From assembly GCF_016650635.1 (NCBI RefSeq), contig NZ_JAEKFI010000004.1, positions 2,216,501-2,280,500 of the forward strand: DNA of 64,000 nucleotides, in the 5' to 3' direction. The translations under genes and the position numbers were made by a program. Below, piece by piece: positions 25,293 through 34,168 of this stretch. Every line of letters begins with the position of its first letter. Position 1 is the stretch's first letter. The notes beneath the pieces are model-generated. The model was given only the letters and a program-made list of their open reading frames with translations. It searched no databases and was not told the origin of the DNA. Origin of the DNA: Pseudomonas sp. TH43 (lineage in GTDB: Bacteria; Pseudomonadota; Gammaproteobacteria; Pseudomonadales; Pseudomonadaceae).

Positions 25293-27151
25293 TGAACCTG
25301 GGCCGCAGTGTTGCCGGCGAGCACTTGCCTGTGCAGATTATCCACAGCGGATTTCGACGCCATCGTGGCGTACCCCTGGAGCAGCGCTTCGAAGTGATCC
25401 TCGAACAGCCAGCGCTTGTCGACGGTGTAACGTTGCATATGGCGCAAATTGCGCTGACGCAGGGACAGACTGAGCGGGGTAGGGTAGACGCGCAGGTCGG
25501 CCAGATCAATCAGGCCGAACTCGCCATCCTCCAGCACCAGCACGTTGCCCAGATGCAGAGAGCGGAAGTACACGCCCTTCTCATGCAATTGCGCCATGAA
25601 TTTGCCAAAGCGTTCAACCAGTGCCTGACGAACCGCTGGCGCGGTGATGCTTTGCAGAACCTGGCGCAGCGTGTGGCCAGGCAATGGCGCGTAATGCACG
25701 GCACTGCTGCCGTCATCGAGGCGATACAGATTCAGCACCTGTGGCGTGGGAATGCCCATCTGGCGCAATTGTTCGCTGTTTACCGCAAAGCGTTCGGAGT
25801 AAGGATTGAAGCTGCCCGAGGTGTACCAGCGGCGGCGGCGGAACAGCTTGAGGAATGTGCCGTCGCTCAGGCGCAGGACTTTCGGGCCGAGACCATCTTC
25901 TTCAATGATCTGCGCCTCGTTGCTCATCTGTTGCAGGCCCGACGCCGAGAGTTTCTGCACCGGCAGCGTCAACAGGCGGCGTGCGCGCTGATTGATGCTC
26001 AGCGCAGCGATCAATGCCAGTGGGATCCACAGCAGGAACCAGTGCTCTTTTGGCCGCGAAATAATGCCGCCGCCTTCGGTCAGCCCGGCACCGATACCGA
26101 ACACCAGCAGGCTGGAGGCGAGGATCAACAGCGGCTGCACCCGTTGACGCCAACTGCTCAGCAGGCCCCAGGCTAGGAAAAACAGCCACGGCAGCAGGCC
26201 GAAGATGCCGACATAAAACAGTACGCCCAGGACAAAGCTGTGCGGTTCCTGAAAGGTGTAACCAACGCCGGGGTCAATCGCCAGACTGGCGCTGTAGCCA
26301 TGGCCGATCCATGGATGCTCACTGATCAAGTGCAGCGCTTGTTGCCAGATTTCGAATCGGTAAGAGTCACCGCGCTCGATGATCATTTGCGAAAAAGCCG
26401 TCAACACCGCAATGCCGCTGGCGGCCAGTGCTGCCAGCAGCCACAGCGAGCGCCGGTTCCAGCAAATGAAGCAGAGCCACAACGCTGCCATCGTCAGGGC
26501 CACCAGCGGTGTCCGGGAGCCGGTGCCGATCACGGCCATGAACATGATCGCCATGGCCGGTACGCTGAGCCACATCATCTGGCGACGCTTGCAGGTCATG
26601 GTCACGGCTAGCCAATAGGCACTGAAAAATCCGAACAGGTGCGAGCTCAGCAACGGGTTGTCGAAGGCTCCGCCGCCAATCAGGCGCATGCCGGGCTCAT
26701 AAACGCGGGCGTACTTGAACAGAAAGCACGTCGTTGCCACCAGCGCGACCAGTGCGGCGGCAAACAGCAGTGGTTGCAGGATGTCGTTGCGATAACGCAC
26801 CAGCAAATACGTGCCGGCAAACAGCAGCAAGGTGTGCAGCGGCGGTTTGAACATGCCACCAACCGATTCCCCGCCGGGCCCCCAAATGAGGCTGAGCAAG
26901 GCCCAGGCGACAAACACCAAAATGGCGATGATGATCGGCTCGCGCAGCAACTCTTTGAGTTCGCGCGGACGCAGGCACAAGGCGATCAGCGTCGGGATGC
27001 TGAACAGCCCGTAAAACAGCTTGTGATGCAGACTTCGGCCGGGCAGAAAGAACAGCGCGCACAAGAGCAAGAGATAGCCGGTGGGAAGAATCCACAGGCT
27101 AATGAAATCGAAGACTCGATTGGACGTACTGCTGAAGCCGCGAAGTTGCAT
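25289..27151 (-). CDS. waaL: O-antigen ligase WaaL fused to a WaaP-like kinase domain
   Basis: 620 residues in one uninterrupted frame. Residues 1-390 are a polytopic membrane protein with about 10-12 hydrophobic segments and a Wzy_C/ligase loop. There EPHSFVLGVLFYVGIFG matches H[NSQ]-x9-G-xx-G with His304, next to the His303 reported as essential in P. aeruginosa WaaL. Residues about 410-600 are a soluble kinase-like domain: TFLKLFRRRR (Lys435), YFRSLHLGNVLV (Asn536) and GLIDLADLR (Asp549). The catalytic Asp position is Ser531. P. aeruginosa encodes these as two genes, waaL (PA4999) and PA4998. The ligase moves O-antigen from undecaprenyl diphosphate to core-lipid A in the periplasm, while the kinase part should face the cytoplasm. 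Confidence 0.9.
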   Translation of the reverse strand: MQLRGFSSTSNRVFDFISLWILPTGYLLLLCALFFLPGRSLHHKLFYGLFSIPTLIALCLRPRELKELLREPIIIAILVFVAWALLSLIWGPGGESVGGMFKPPLHTLLLFAGTYLLVRYRNDILQPLLFAAALVALVATTCFLFKYARVYEPGMRLIGGGAFDNPLLSSHLFGFFSAYWLAVTMTCKRRQMMWLSVPAMAIMFMAVIGTGSRTPLVALTMAALWLCFICWNRRSLWLLAALAASGIAVLTAFSQMIIERGDSYRFEIWQQALHLISEHPWIGHGYSASLAIDPGVGYTFQEPHSFVLGVLFYVGIFGLLPWLFFLAWGLLSSWRQRVQPLLILASSLLVFGIGAGLTEGGGIISRPKEHWFLLWIPLALIAALSINQRARRLLTLPVQKLSASGLQQMSNEAQIIEEDGLGPKVLRLSDGTFLKLFRRRRWYTSGSFNPYSERFAVNSEQLRQMGIPTPQVLNLYRLDDGSSAVHYAPLPGHTLRQVLQSITAPAVRQALVERFGKFMAQLHEKGVYFRSLHLGNVLVLEDGEFGLIDLADLRVYPTPLSLSLRQRNLRHMQRYTVDKRWLFEDHFEALLQGYATMASKSAVDNLHRQVLAGNTAAQVQ

Positions 27152-27243
27152 GCTGTGAGATTCAATCCTGAAGTTGATCGACCATTCGGGTGATGGCTAT
27201 TTGATGCTGAAAAAGATGCTTAACAATAACAGCCTTTCGCCGA

Positions 27244-27275
27244 TTGCCAGAACCCTGAAGAAGCTGTGCTAAAGT
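27244..27275 (+). promoter_or_regulatory. Possible msbA promoter
   Basis: TTGCCA (27244-27249) and an extended -10 TGCTAAAGT (27267-27275), the latter a form often seen before Pseudomonas housekeeping genes. The spacing is 20 bp, longer than ideal, so the extended -10 would do most of the work. It lies about 30 nt before the msbA ATG. Confidence 0.4.
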
Positions 27276-27305
27276 CAGCGTCCTTTTTATCGACTTTCGC
27301 GTGAT

Positions 27306-29108
27306 ATGACCGACTCCAGTCCCGCCGCAAGCCCTTCGAGCTTGAAAATCTACTTCCGCCTGCTCGGCTACGTCCGGCCGTACATCAGTCTGTTTCTGAT
27401 CAGCATCGTCGGCTTTCTGATTTTCGCCTCGACCCAGCCGATGCTTGGTTACATTCTCAAGTATTTCGTCGACGGCCTGTCGAACCCTGAAGCGGTGCTG
27501 TTTCCGTCCGTGCCTTACCTGCGTGACCTGCAACTGCTGCAGGCCGTACCGCTGCTGATCATCCTGATCGCCGCGTGGCAAGGCCTGGGATCTTATCTGG
27601 GCAACTACTTTCTGGCCAAGGTTTCCCTCGGTCTGGTGCATGACCTGCGGGTGCAGTTGTTCAATAACCTGCTGGTACTGCCTAACCGCTACTTCGACAA
27701 GCATAACTCCGGTCATCTGATTTCGCGTATCACCTTCAACGTGACCATGGTCACAGGGGCGGCAACAGATGCGATCAAGGTCGTAATCCGTGAAGGCATG
27801 ACGGTCATCTTCCTGTTCGCCTCCCTGCTGTTCATGAACTGGAAGCTGACGCTGGTGATGGTGGCGATCCTGCCGCTGATCGCTGTGATGGTGCGTACCG
27901 CGAGCAAGAAATTCCGTAAGCAGAGCAAGAAGATCCAGTTGGCCATGGGCGATGTCACCCACGTGGCGTCGGAAACCATCCAGGGCTATCGCGTGGTGCG
28001 CAGCTTCGGGGGCGAAGTCTACGAACAGAAACGCTTCCTCAAGGCCAGCCAGAGCAACACCGACAAACAGCTGCGCATGACCCGCACCGGTGCGATCTAC
28101 ACGCCAATGCTGCAACTGGTGATCTACAGCGCCATGGCGGTGCTGATGTTCCTCGTGCTGTACCTGCGTGGCGATTCCTCGGCGGGCGACATGGTCGCCT
28201 ACATCACCCTGGCCGGCCTGCTGCCGAAGCCGATCCGCCAATTGTCCGAAGTCAGCTCGACCATCCAGAAAGGCGTGGCCGGTGCTGAAAGTATTTTCGA
28301 GCAACTGGACGTTGAGCCAGAAGTCGATACCGGTACCGTCGAGCGCGACTCGGTGACCGGTCGTCTGGACGTGCGCAATCTGAGCTTCACCTACCCAGGC
28401 ACCGAGCGTCAGGTGCTCGACGGCATCAGCTTCACGGCCGAGCCCGGGCAGATGGTTGCGCTGGTCGGTCGTTCGGGCAGCGGCAAGTCGACGCTGGCCA
28501 ACCTGATTCCGCGCTTCTATCACCATAACAAGGGCGAAATCCTTATCGACGGTGTGGAAGTCGAGCAATACAAACTGCTCAATCTGCGTCGTCACATTTC
28601 CCAAGTGACCCAGCACGTCACGTTGTTCAGCGACACCGTGGCCAACAACATCGCTTATGGCGACCTGGCCGGCGCGCCGCGTGAAGACATCGAAAAAGCG
28701 GCGCGTGATGCGTACGCGATGGACTTCATCGAGCAATTGCCTGAGGGCCTCGATACGCAAGTCGGCGAAAATGGCGTGCTGCTCTCTGGCGGCCAGCGTC
28801 AGCGTCTGGCGATTGCCCGGGCTTTGCTCAAGAACTCGCCTTTGCTGATTCTCGACGAGGCTACCTCGGCACTCGACACCGAGTCCGAGCGGCACATTCA
28901 GGCGGCTCTGGATCAAGTCATGAAGGGGCGCACCACGCTGGTGATCGCGCATCGTCTGTCGACCATCGAGAAAGCCGATCTGATTCTGGTCATGGATCAG
29001 GGCCGCATCGTCGAGCGTGGTACACACGACCAGTTGCTGGCGCAGAACGGTTACTACGCACGCCTCAATGCCATGGGCCTGGATGCTCCGGCCGAAGACA
29101 TCGCCTGA
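27306..29108 (+). CDS. msbA: Lipid A export ABC transporter, ATP-binding/permease
   Basis: Flips core-lipid A across the inner membrane using ATP. The 600-residue half-transporter has six membrane segments in the first ~330 residues. The nucleotide-binding domain has Walker A GRSGSGKST (Lys394), signature LLSGGQRQRLAIARAL, Walker B LLILDEATSALD and the switch His in VIAHRLST. It stands between the divergent WaaL-kinase gene and hldE, so the export, ligation and precursor steps of LPS assembly sit together. A REP hairpin at 29128-29214 follows its stop. Confidence 0.96.
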   Translation: MTDSSPAASPSSLKIYFRLLGYVRPYISLFLISIVGFLIFASTQPMLGYILKYFVDGLSNPEAVLFPSVPYLRDLQLLQAVPLLIILIAAWQGLGSYLGNYFLAKVSLGLVHDLRVQLFNNLLVLPNRYFDKHNSGHLISRITFNVTMVTGAATDAIKVVIREGMTVIFLFASLLFMNWKLTLVMVAILPLIAVMVRTASKKFRKQSKKIQLAMGDVTHVASETIQGYRVVRSFGGEVYEQKRFLKASQSNTDKQLRMTRTGAIYTPMLQLVIYSAMAVLMFLVLYLRGDSSAGDMVAYITLAGLLPKPIRQLSEVSSTIQKGVAGAESIFEQLDVEPEVDTGTVERDSVTGRLDVRNLSFTYPGTERQVLDGISFTAEPGQMVALVGRSGSGKSTLANLIPRFYHHNKGEILIDGVEVEQYKLLNLRRHISQVTQHVTLFSDTVANNIAYGDLAGAPREDIEKAARDAYAMDFIEQLPEGLDTQVGENGVLLSGGQRQRLAIARALLKNSPLLILDEATSALDTESERHIQAALDQVMKGRTTLVIAHRLSTIEKADLILVMDQGRIVERGTHDQLLAQNGYYARLNAMGLDAPAEDIA

Positions 29109-29127
29109 ACCCTTAACTGATCCTCCT

Positions 29128-29214
29128 GTGGGAGCGATCCTGCTCGCGATTGCAATTGCATAGCCGACACCCACGTCGGTTATGCAAAGCAATCGCGAGC
29201 AGGCTCGCTCCCAC
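29128..29214. repeat. REP inverted pair between msbA and hldE
   Basis: GTGGGAGCGATCCTGCTCGCGATTGC pairs with GCAATCGCGAGCAGGCTCGCTCCCAC. The centre adds GCATAGCCGAC...GTCGGTTATGC, so the whole element can fold as one very long hairpin. Same REP class as the 8479-9509 array. Confidence 0.9.
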
Positions 29215-29364
29215 AGTTGTTTGTATCAGCCCTTGATTGTTTACCTGGCGGGAGCAATGTCGACATTGCGCTTGCTGATCGGCAGTCTGACTGCTCAAAA
29301 AACCAGCAGAAAGCCTAGCTGTTTCATCCTGTTGCAGCCTGCGCACAAGCCTGCGCCAACCCTG

Positions 29365-29373
29365 TGTTAATAT
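29365..29373 (+). promoter_or_regulatory. Extended -10 element of hldE
   Basis: TGTTAATAT (TG-n-TAATAT) 35 nt before the hldE start. The -35 region is poor, which fits an extended -10 promoter. Confidence 0.5.
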
Positions 29374-29407
29374 CGCGCCCCTGTTCATTTTGTATGTGGG
29401 TTGCTCC

Positions 29408-30829
29408 ATGAAGTTGTCCATGCCGCGATTCGATCAAGCCCCTGTCTTGGTGGTCGGCGATGTCATGCTCGACCGTTACTGGCATGGTGGTACCTCACGG
29501 ATTTCCCCTGAGGCGCCGGTTCCGGTCGTAAAAGTCGAGCAAATCGAAGACCGTCCGGGCGGTGCTGCCAACGTTGCCTTGAACATTGCTGCGCTGGGTG
29601 CGCCGGCATCTCTGGTCGGTGTGACCGGCGATGACGAAGCCGCCGACAGCCTGAGCAACAGTCTCAAGGGCGCGGGCGTGCGAGCTCTGTTCCAGCGCAT
29701 CGCGCATCAGCCGACCATCGTCAAACTGCGGGTCATGAGCCGACACCAGCAATTGCTGCGAATCGACTTTGAAGAACCGTTCGCCACCGATGCACTGGCC
29801 CTAGCCTCGCAGGTCGATGACCTGCTCGAAGGCATCAAGGTGCTGGTGTTGTCGGATTACGGCAAAGGTGCACTGAAGAACCATCAAACCCTGATTCAGG
29901 CGGCTCGCGCCAAAGGCATTCCGGTGCTGGCCGATCCAAAGGGCAAGGACTTCTCGATTTATCGGGGTGCCAGCCTGATCACGCCGAACCTCAGCGAGTT
30001 CGAAACCATCGTCGGCGGTTGCGCCGATGAACACGAGTTGGTGAGCAAGGGCGCCGCCCTGATGCACGACCTCGAACTCGGCGCGCTGCTGGTGACGCGT
30101 GGCGAACACGGCATGACCCTGTTGCGCCCGGATCATCCGGCGTTGCACTTGCCGGCACGTGCCCGTGAAGTGTTCGACGTGACCGGTGCCGGCGATACCG
30201 TTATTTCTACCTTGGCGGCGGCGATTGCCGCTGGCGAGGAGCTGCCTCACGCTGTCGCCCTGGCCAATCTGGCGGCGGGCATCGTCGTTGGCAAGCTCGG
30301 TACGGCGGCGATCAGCGCGCCGGAACTGCGCCGCGCCATTCAGCGCGAAGAAGGTTCAGAACGCGGCGTGTTGGGTCTGGAGCAATTGCTGCTGGCGGTT
30401 GCCGATGCCCGTGCGCACAACGAGCGGATCGTCTTTACCAATGGCTGCTTCGACATTCTGCATGCCGGCCATGTGACCTATCTGGAACAGGCTCGCGCTC
30501 AGGGCGATCGTCTGATCGTGGCGATCAACGATGATGCCTCGGTCAGCCGACTGAAAGGGCCGGGTCGTCCGATCAACAGTGTCGACCGCCGCATGGCAGT
30601 ACTGGCCGGTCTCGGCGCAGTGGACTGGGTGATCAGCTTCCCTGAAGGCACGCCGGAAAACCTGCTGCGCGAGGTCAAGCCGGATGTGTTGGTCAAAGGT
30701 GGGGATTACGGCATCGATCAGGTTGTCGGCGCCGATATCGTCACTGCTTACGGCGGTACGGTGAAAGTGCTGGGGCTGGTGGAAAACAGCTCGACCACGG
30801 CGATTGTCGAGAAAATCCGCAAGTCTTAG
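29408..30829 (+). CDS. hldE: Bifunctional heptose-7-phosphate kinase/heptose-1-phosphate adenylyltransferase
   Basis: Makes ADP-heptose precursor for the LPS inner core. The N-terminal ribokinase-like domain (about 1-320) has PVLVVGDVMLDRYWHG, RPGGAANVALN and the catalytic DVTGAGDTVIST. The C-terminal nucleotidyltransferase domain (about 340-473) has FTNGCFDILHAGHVTYL (H-x-G-H) and VKGGDYGIDQVVGAD. The 473 residues equal the usual HldE length when starting at 29408; a GTG or ATG further up adds six unconserved residues. It supplies the heptose that WaaC and WaaF use. Confidence 0.95.
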   Translation: MKLSMPRFDQAPVLVVGDVMLDRYWHGGTSRISPEAPVPVVKVEQIEDRPGGAANVALNIAALGAPASLVGVTGDDEAADSLSNSLKGAGVRALFQRIAHQPTIVKLRVMSRHQQLLRIDFEEPFATDALALASQVDDLLEGIKVLVLSDYGKGALKNHQTLIQAARAKGIPVLADPKGKDFSIYRGASLITPNLSEFETIVGGCADEHELVSKGAALMHDLELGALLVTRGEHGMTLLRPDHPALHLPARAREVFDVTGAGDTVISTLAAAIAAGEELPHAVALANLAAGIVVGKLGTAAISAPELRRAIQREEGSERGVLGLEQLLLAVADARAHNERIVFTNGCFDILHAGHVTYLEQARAQGDRLIVAINDDASVSRLKGPGRPINSVDRRMAVLAGLGAVDWVISFPEGTPENLLREVKPDVLVKGGDYGIDQVVGADIVTAYGGTVKVLGLVENSSTTAIVEKIRKS

Positions 30830-30840
30830 CAACGGCAAAT

Positions 30841-30973
30841 TGTGGCGAGGGGATTTATCCCCGTTCGGCTGCGCAGCAGTCGTAAAATCAGTCACCGCGA
30901 TTGATCTCAATCACCGCGGTCACAGGTTTTAGGGTGGCTTGGCCACCCAGCGGGGATAAATCCCCTCTGCACA
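30841..30973. repeat. Palindromic repeat of the GGGGATTTATCCCC type
   Basis: TGTGGCGAGGGGATTTATCCCC at the left and GGGGATAAATCCCCTCTGCACA at the right form the ends. In between are GGCTGCGCAGCAGTCGTAAA and further small inverted repeats. A second copy is at 36806-36937. It fills the convergent gap between hldE and the Nudix-like gene. Confidence 0.85.
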
Positions 30974-30990
30974 AGATTATTCTGAACCCT

Positions 30991-31953
30991 TCACATTGCC
31001 TTGCGCGGTACGATCTTCTTCAGCAACTGCTTGGCCTTGCCGCGTAACCGCGCCAGGCCGGTAGGCTTCTCCGGTGGCGTCAGGCCCTGCTGCCGCAACC
31101 AGTCCTTCCAGCGAATCCTCTCTTCACGTACCAGCCAGCCATCCTGTTTGGCGAAGCTCTCGGCCAGATACAAACCGCGAGTGCCTGCCGGGTACAACTG
31201 CCCTTTCTTCAGCGTATACAACTCGGCCAACGGCTCGCCATCCTGCAGCGGCATCAGGTACAGATCCGGCCGTTTGCGATCCAGCCGTGCAACCAGTTGA
31301 TCGCCCTCCAGCCGCTCATCGACATGAAACAAACTCAAGGATTTTGCTTCCTTGGGCACTTCCAGTCGCAGGTCATAGATCAATTGCAGCGACGCCGTCG
31401 GCAAGTGCACATAGGCCCGTGGTCGTTCGAGCAATTGCAGGTTGGCGCAGCGTACTGGCCGAGCCGAGCCGGACAATGGCGTCAAGCGAAACGGCAGCGC
31501 TTCGCGATAGTGCAGGGCCGTGGCGTAAGGCGCTGGCAGCCAGGTGTCATTGAAACGACCGCCAAGCCAGCCTTCAGGGGTTTCCAGCAAACATTCTTCG
31601 GCGATCTCTTGAATGGCCGTGTGCAGCGGAATGTTCAGTTCGTGCGCCGGTACATAACCGGAAATCAATTTGAGCACTACGTCGCCGCGATCCTGGCGCC
31701 GCTGGCGCACCAGCACCCAGTAGTCGCGATTTTGCCAATGCAGGGTCAGTCGCACCGACACGCCAAGGTTGGCCAACTCCACCGCGAACCGCTCGGCATC
31801 GGCGACGCTCACCGGTTTGCGCCGCTGCAAGGTCTGAGCAAAATTCAGCGGCATGCCGACGCTCTGATAACTCAGGCCCTCGGGCGTGGCTTCGACGAAC
31901 AGTGGCAGGGTCTTGAAGTTGCTCGGGTTCTTTCTGATGAGCGTGCGCGGCAT
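30991..31953 (-). CDS. Uncharacterised conserved Pseudomonas protein with a Nudix-like box (PA4993-type)
   Basis: 320 residues, no signal peptide or membrane segment. I do not recognise a characterised family. Residues 99-123 read G-x5-E-x9-QE-I-A-EE-C-L-L, which resembles the Nudix box G-x5-E-x7-RE-U-x-EE-x-G-U with a two-residue insertion and Arg and Gly replaced. It may be a divergent or inactive Nudix fold. The C-terminal 30 residues are very basic (LRGKAKQLLKKIVPRK). It is the last gene of a minus-strand operon after the aldo/keto reductase, 31 nt downstream. Names such as metal ABC transporter ATPase sometimes attached to it find no support here: there is no Walker motif. Confidence 0.7.
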   Translation of the reverse strand: MPRTLIRKNPSNFKTLPLFVEATPEGLSYQSVGMPLNFAQTLQRRKPVSVADAERFAVELANLGVSVRLTLHWQNRDYWVLVRQRRQDRGDVVLKLISGYVPAHELNIPLHTAIQEIAEECLLETPEGWLGGRFNDTWLPAPYATALHYREALPFRLTPLSGSARPVRCANLQLLERPRAYVHLPTASLQLIYDLRLEVPKEAKSLSLFHVDERLEGDQLVARLDRKRPDLYLMPLQDGEPLAELYTLKKGQLYPAGTRGLYLAESFAKQDGWLVREERIRWKDWLRQQGLTPPEKPTGLARLRGKAKQLLKKIVPRKAM

Positions 31954-31984
31954 ATCGGCTCCTGCTTAAGGCCGCGAAGCGGCG

Positions 31985-32797
31985 TCAGTGACCACGTAGG
32001 ACCTGGGCTACGGTCGCAACGTTGTGGGCGAGGTGCAGCGGATTGATCGTGCCGACAATAGCACTGGCCACGCCAGGCTGCGCGAACAGCAACTCGAAAC
32101 TGGCGCGCACCGGATCCACGCCCGGGCTCAGGCAAACATGGCCGCTGGCCAAGGCTTTTTTCACCAGAATGGCTTTGCCGTGGGCAGCAGCATAGTCAAT
32201 GACAGCTTTCTCGTTTTGTTCGTTCAGATTGTAGGTGACCATCGCGCAGTCCCCTTGCTCCAATGCTTTCAGGCCACCTTCGACGGTTTTGCCGGAGAAG
32301 CCGAAGCCGCGGATCTTGCCCTCGGCCTTGAGCGCCGCGAGTGTCGCGTAAACCTCTTCGTGCTCGAGAATCGCCACGTCGTTGCCGTCGGAATGCACCA
32401 GTACCAGATCGATAAAATCGGTTTCAAGACGTTGCAGGCTGCGCTCGACGGACATCCGCGTGTGAGTCGCACTGAAGTCGTGGCGCGACAGACCATCGGC
32501 AAATTCCTCGCCGACCTTGCTGACAATCACCCAGTCCTGACGCTGGCCGCGCAACAGTGGGCCGAGGCGTTCTTCGCTGCGACCATAGGCTGGCGCGGTG
32601 TCGATCAGGTTGATGCCCAGTTCGCGCGCCTGGCGGAGCAGCATTCGCGCTTCGTCGTCACCGGGGATCTGAAAACCGTTGGGGTATTTCACGCCTTGGT
32701 CGCGGCCGAGTTTGACCGTGCCCAGGCCTAACGGCGAAACCATCAGGCCGGTGCTGCCCAGAGGGCGATGCAGGTCGTGCAGGTTGGCGATGGTCAT
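31985..32797 (-). CDS. Aldo/keto reductase
   Basis: 270 residues of the aldo/keto reductase TIM barrel. The NAD(P)H-dependent catalytic tetrad is visible as Asp and Tyr in LIDTAPAYGRSEERLG, Lys in WVIVSKVGEEF and His in DLVLVHSDGND. The C-terminal cofactor loop is close to ASAIVGTINPLHLAHNV. The start overlaps the stop of the upstream FAD oxidoreductase gene by 4 nt, so they form an operon (PA4991-PA4993 in P. aeruginosa). The physiological substrate is unknown. Confidence 0.88.
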   Translation of the reverse strand: MTIANLHDLHRPLGSTGLMVSPLGLGTVKLGRDQGVKYPNGFQIPGDDEARMLLRQARELGINLIDTAPAYGRSEERLGPLLRGQRQDWVIVSKVGEEFADGLSRHDFSATHTRMSVERSLQRLETDFIDLVLVHSDGNDVAILEHEEVYATLAALKAEGKIRGFGFSGKTVEGGLKALEQGDCAMVTYNLNEQNEKAVIDYAAAHGKAILVKKALASGHVCLSPGVDPVRASFELLFAQPGVASAIVGTINPLHLAHNVATVAQVLRGH

Positions 32798-33969
32798 GGC
32801 AACAGTTGCTCCCAGGCTGGAACGCCCATCGGTGGTTTCGGCAGCGCCGGCAACGGTTCAGTGGCTTGCGGCTGGATGCCGTCGCGCTCAAGAGAAGCGA
32901 TCACCCGGTCAGCGAAGTCCGGCGCGAGCGCCAGTTTGGTTGGCCAGCCGACCAGCAAGCGACCCTGTTCGGCGAGAAAGGCGTTGTCGGGGCGTGTCAG
33001 CCCGGTTTGCAGTGGCTCGGCGCGGTCGACACGCAGGGTTGCCCATTGCGTGGTGCTGAGGTCGATCCATGGCAGCAACTGTGCGATTTCTTTTTGCGCG
33101 GTGGCGATTTGCTCGGCGGGTTCGCGGTGCACACCTTCGCTCTCGGCGATGTCGCCGCCCATGTACCAGACCCACTGACCGTCAGCGGCCGGATGGGTGG
33201 TCACGGTAATGCGCGGTTTGGTGCCGCCGCCCAGGCAATGTGCGTACAGCGGTTTCAGGCCCGGGCCTTTGGCGATGATCATGTGCAGTGGGCGGCGTTG
33301 CATGGCCGGTTGGGTCAGGCCAAGGTCTTCGAGCAATTGAGCGGTGCCAGCCCCGGCGCTGAGGACGATGCGCTGCGCACGAATCTCGCGGCCGTCGACT
33401 TTCAAACCGACCAGTACGCCCGCCTCCAGCAGCGGTGCGATGGTTTGCCCGGCGAGCAGGCCATCACCAGCCAGCTCGGCCAGGCGCTGAATCAGGCTTG
33501 GCACATCGACCACCAGTTCGGCGAGGCGGTAGACCTTGCCCTTGAAGCGTTTGTCTTGCAGAGCCGGCGGTAACTGCTCGCCCTTGACCTGATCGACACG
33601 GCCGCGTACGGCCTTGCTGGCGAAGAAACTGGTGAGGTTGCCGGCGAGGGTGCCCGGCGACCACAGATAGTGGGCCTCGGACAGCAGGCGCACGCCGGTC
33701 AGGTCCAATTCGCCGTTGCCGGCCAATGCTTCACGCCAGCGTCGCGGCATGTCGGCGATGGCTTCCGAGGCGCCGGTCAGCGCACCGTGCAGCGCGTACT
33801 TGGCGCCGCCGTGGATGATGCCCTGGGACTTCACACTCTGCCCGCCGCCGAGGCTGGCGCTTTCCACCAGCACGGTCGAAAAACCCTGACGGCGCAGACG
33901 CGCGTTCAGCCAGAGGCCAGCGACACCAGCGCCGACAATCAGAACGTCGGTGGAAATAACGGATGGCAT
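32794..33969 (-). CDS. FAD-dependent oxidoreductase, DAO family
   Basis: 391 residues with an N-terminal dinucleotide-binding motif VLIVGAGVAGLWLNARLRRQG and the DAO-family SVKSQGIIHGGAKY segment that contacts flavin. The C-terminal half carries the substrate-side sheet (KPRITVTTHPAADGQWVWYMGG) and ends with a second flavin contact near GRLLVGWPTKLALAPDF. Family members oxidise amino or hydroxy acids or amines. First gene of the three-gene operon. A Trp-rich substrate side gives no clear clue to its substrate. Confidence 0.85.
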   Translation of the reverse strand: MPSVISTDVLIVGAGVAGLWLNARLRRQGFSTVLVESASLGGGQSVKSQGIIHGGAKYALHGALTGASEAIADMPRRWREALAGNGELDLTGVRLLSEAHYLWSPGTLAGNLTSFFASKAVRGRVDQVKGEQLPPALQDKRFKGKVYRLAELVVDVPSLIQRLAELAGDGLLAGQTIAPLLEAGVLVGLKVDGREIRAQRIVLSAGAGTAQLLEDLGLTQPAMQRRPLHMIIAKGPGLKPLYAHCLGGGTKPRITVTTHPAADGQWVWYMGGDIAESEGVHREPAEQIATAQKEIAQLLPWIDLSTTQWATLRVDRAEPLQTGLTRPDNAFLAEQGRLLVGWPTKLALAPDFADRVIASLERDGIQPQATEPLPALPKPPMGVPAWEQLLP

Positions 33970-34063
33970 GCAACGACCTCAGTGTTCAAGACGAGGGCGC
34001 AGTATACAGACTCGGGAAAGAGGCGGATTTGTCGATGATCAACAGGGCTGACGCAAAACCGAT

Positions 34064-34151
34064 GTGGGAGCGAGCCTGCTCGCGAATGCGGTGTGTCAGG
34101 CAACATTGTTGTCGATTGACACGCCCTCTTCGCGAGCAGGCTCGCTCCTAC
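34064..34151. repeat. REP inverted pair between the FAD oxidoreductase and SMR genes
   Basis: GTGGGAGCGAGCCTGCTCGCGAATGCGGTGTGTCAG on the left and CTTCGCGAGCAGGCTCGCTCCTAC on the right, with one mismatch at the end. Sits upstream of the FAD oxidoreductase start and past the SMR stop. Confidence 0.9.
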
Positions 34152-34168
34152 AGGGATTGGGGTTGGCT

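Noticed and set aside
27162..29192. 676-codon minus-strand frame opposite msbA
   Set aside because: Shadow of msbA; contains no domain and runs across its promoter and the REP pair.
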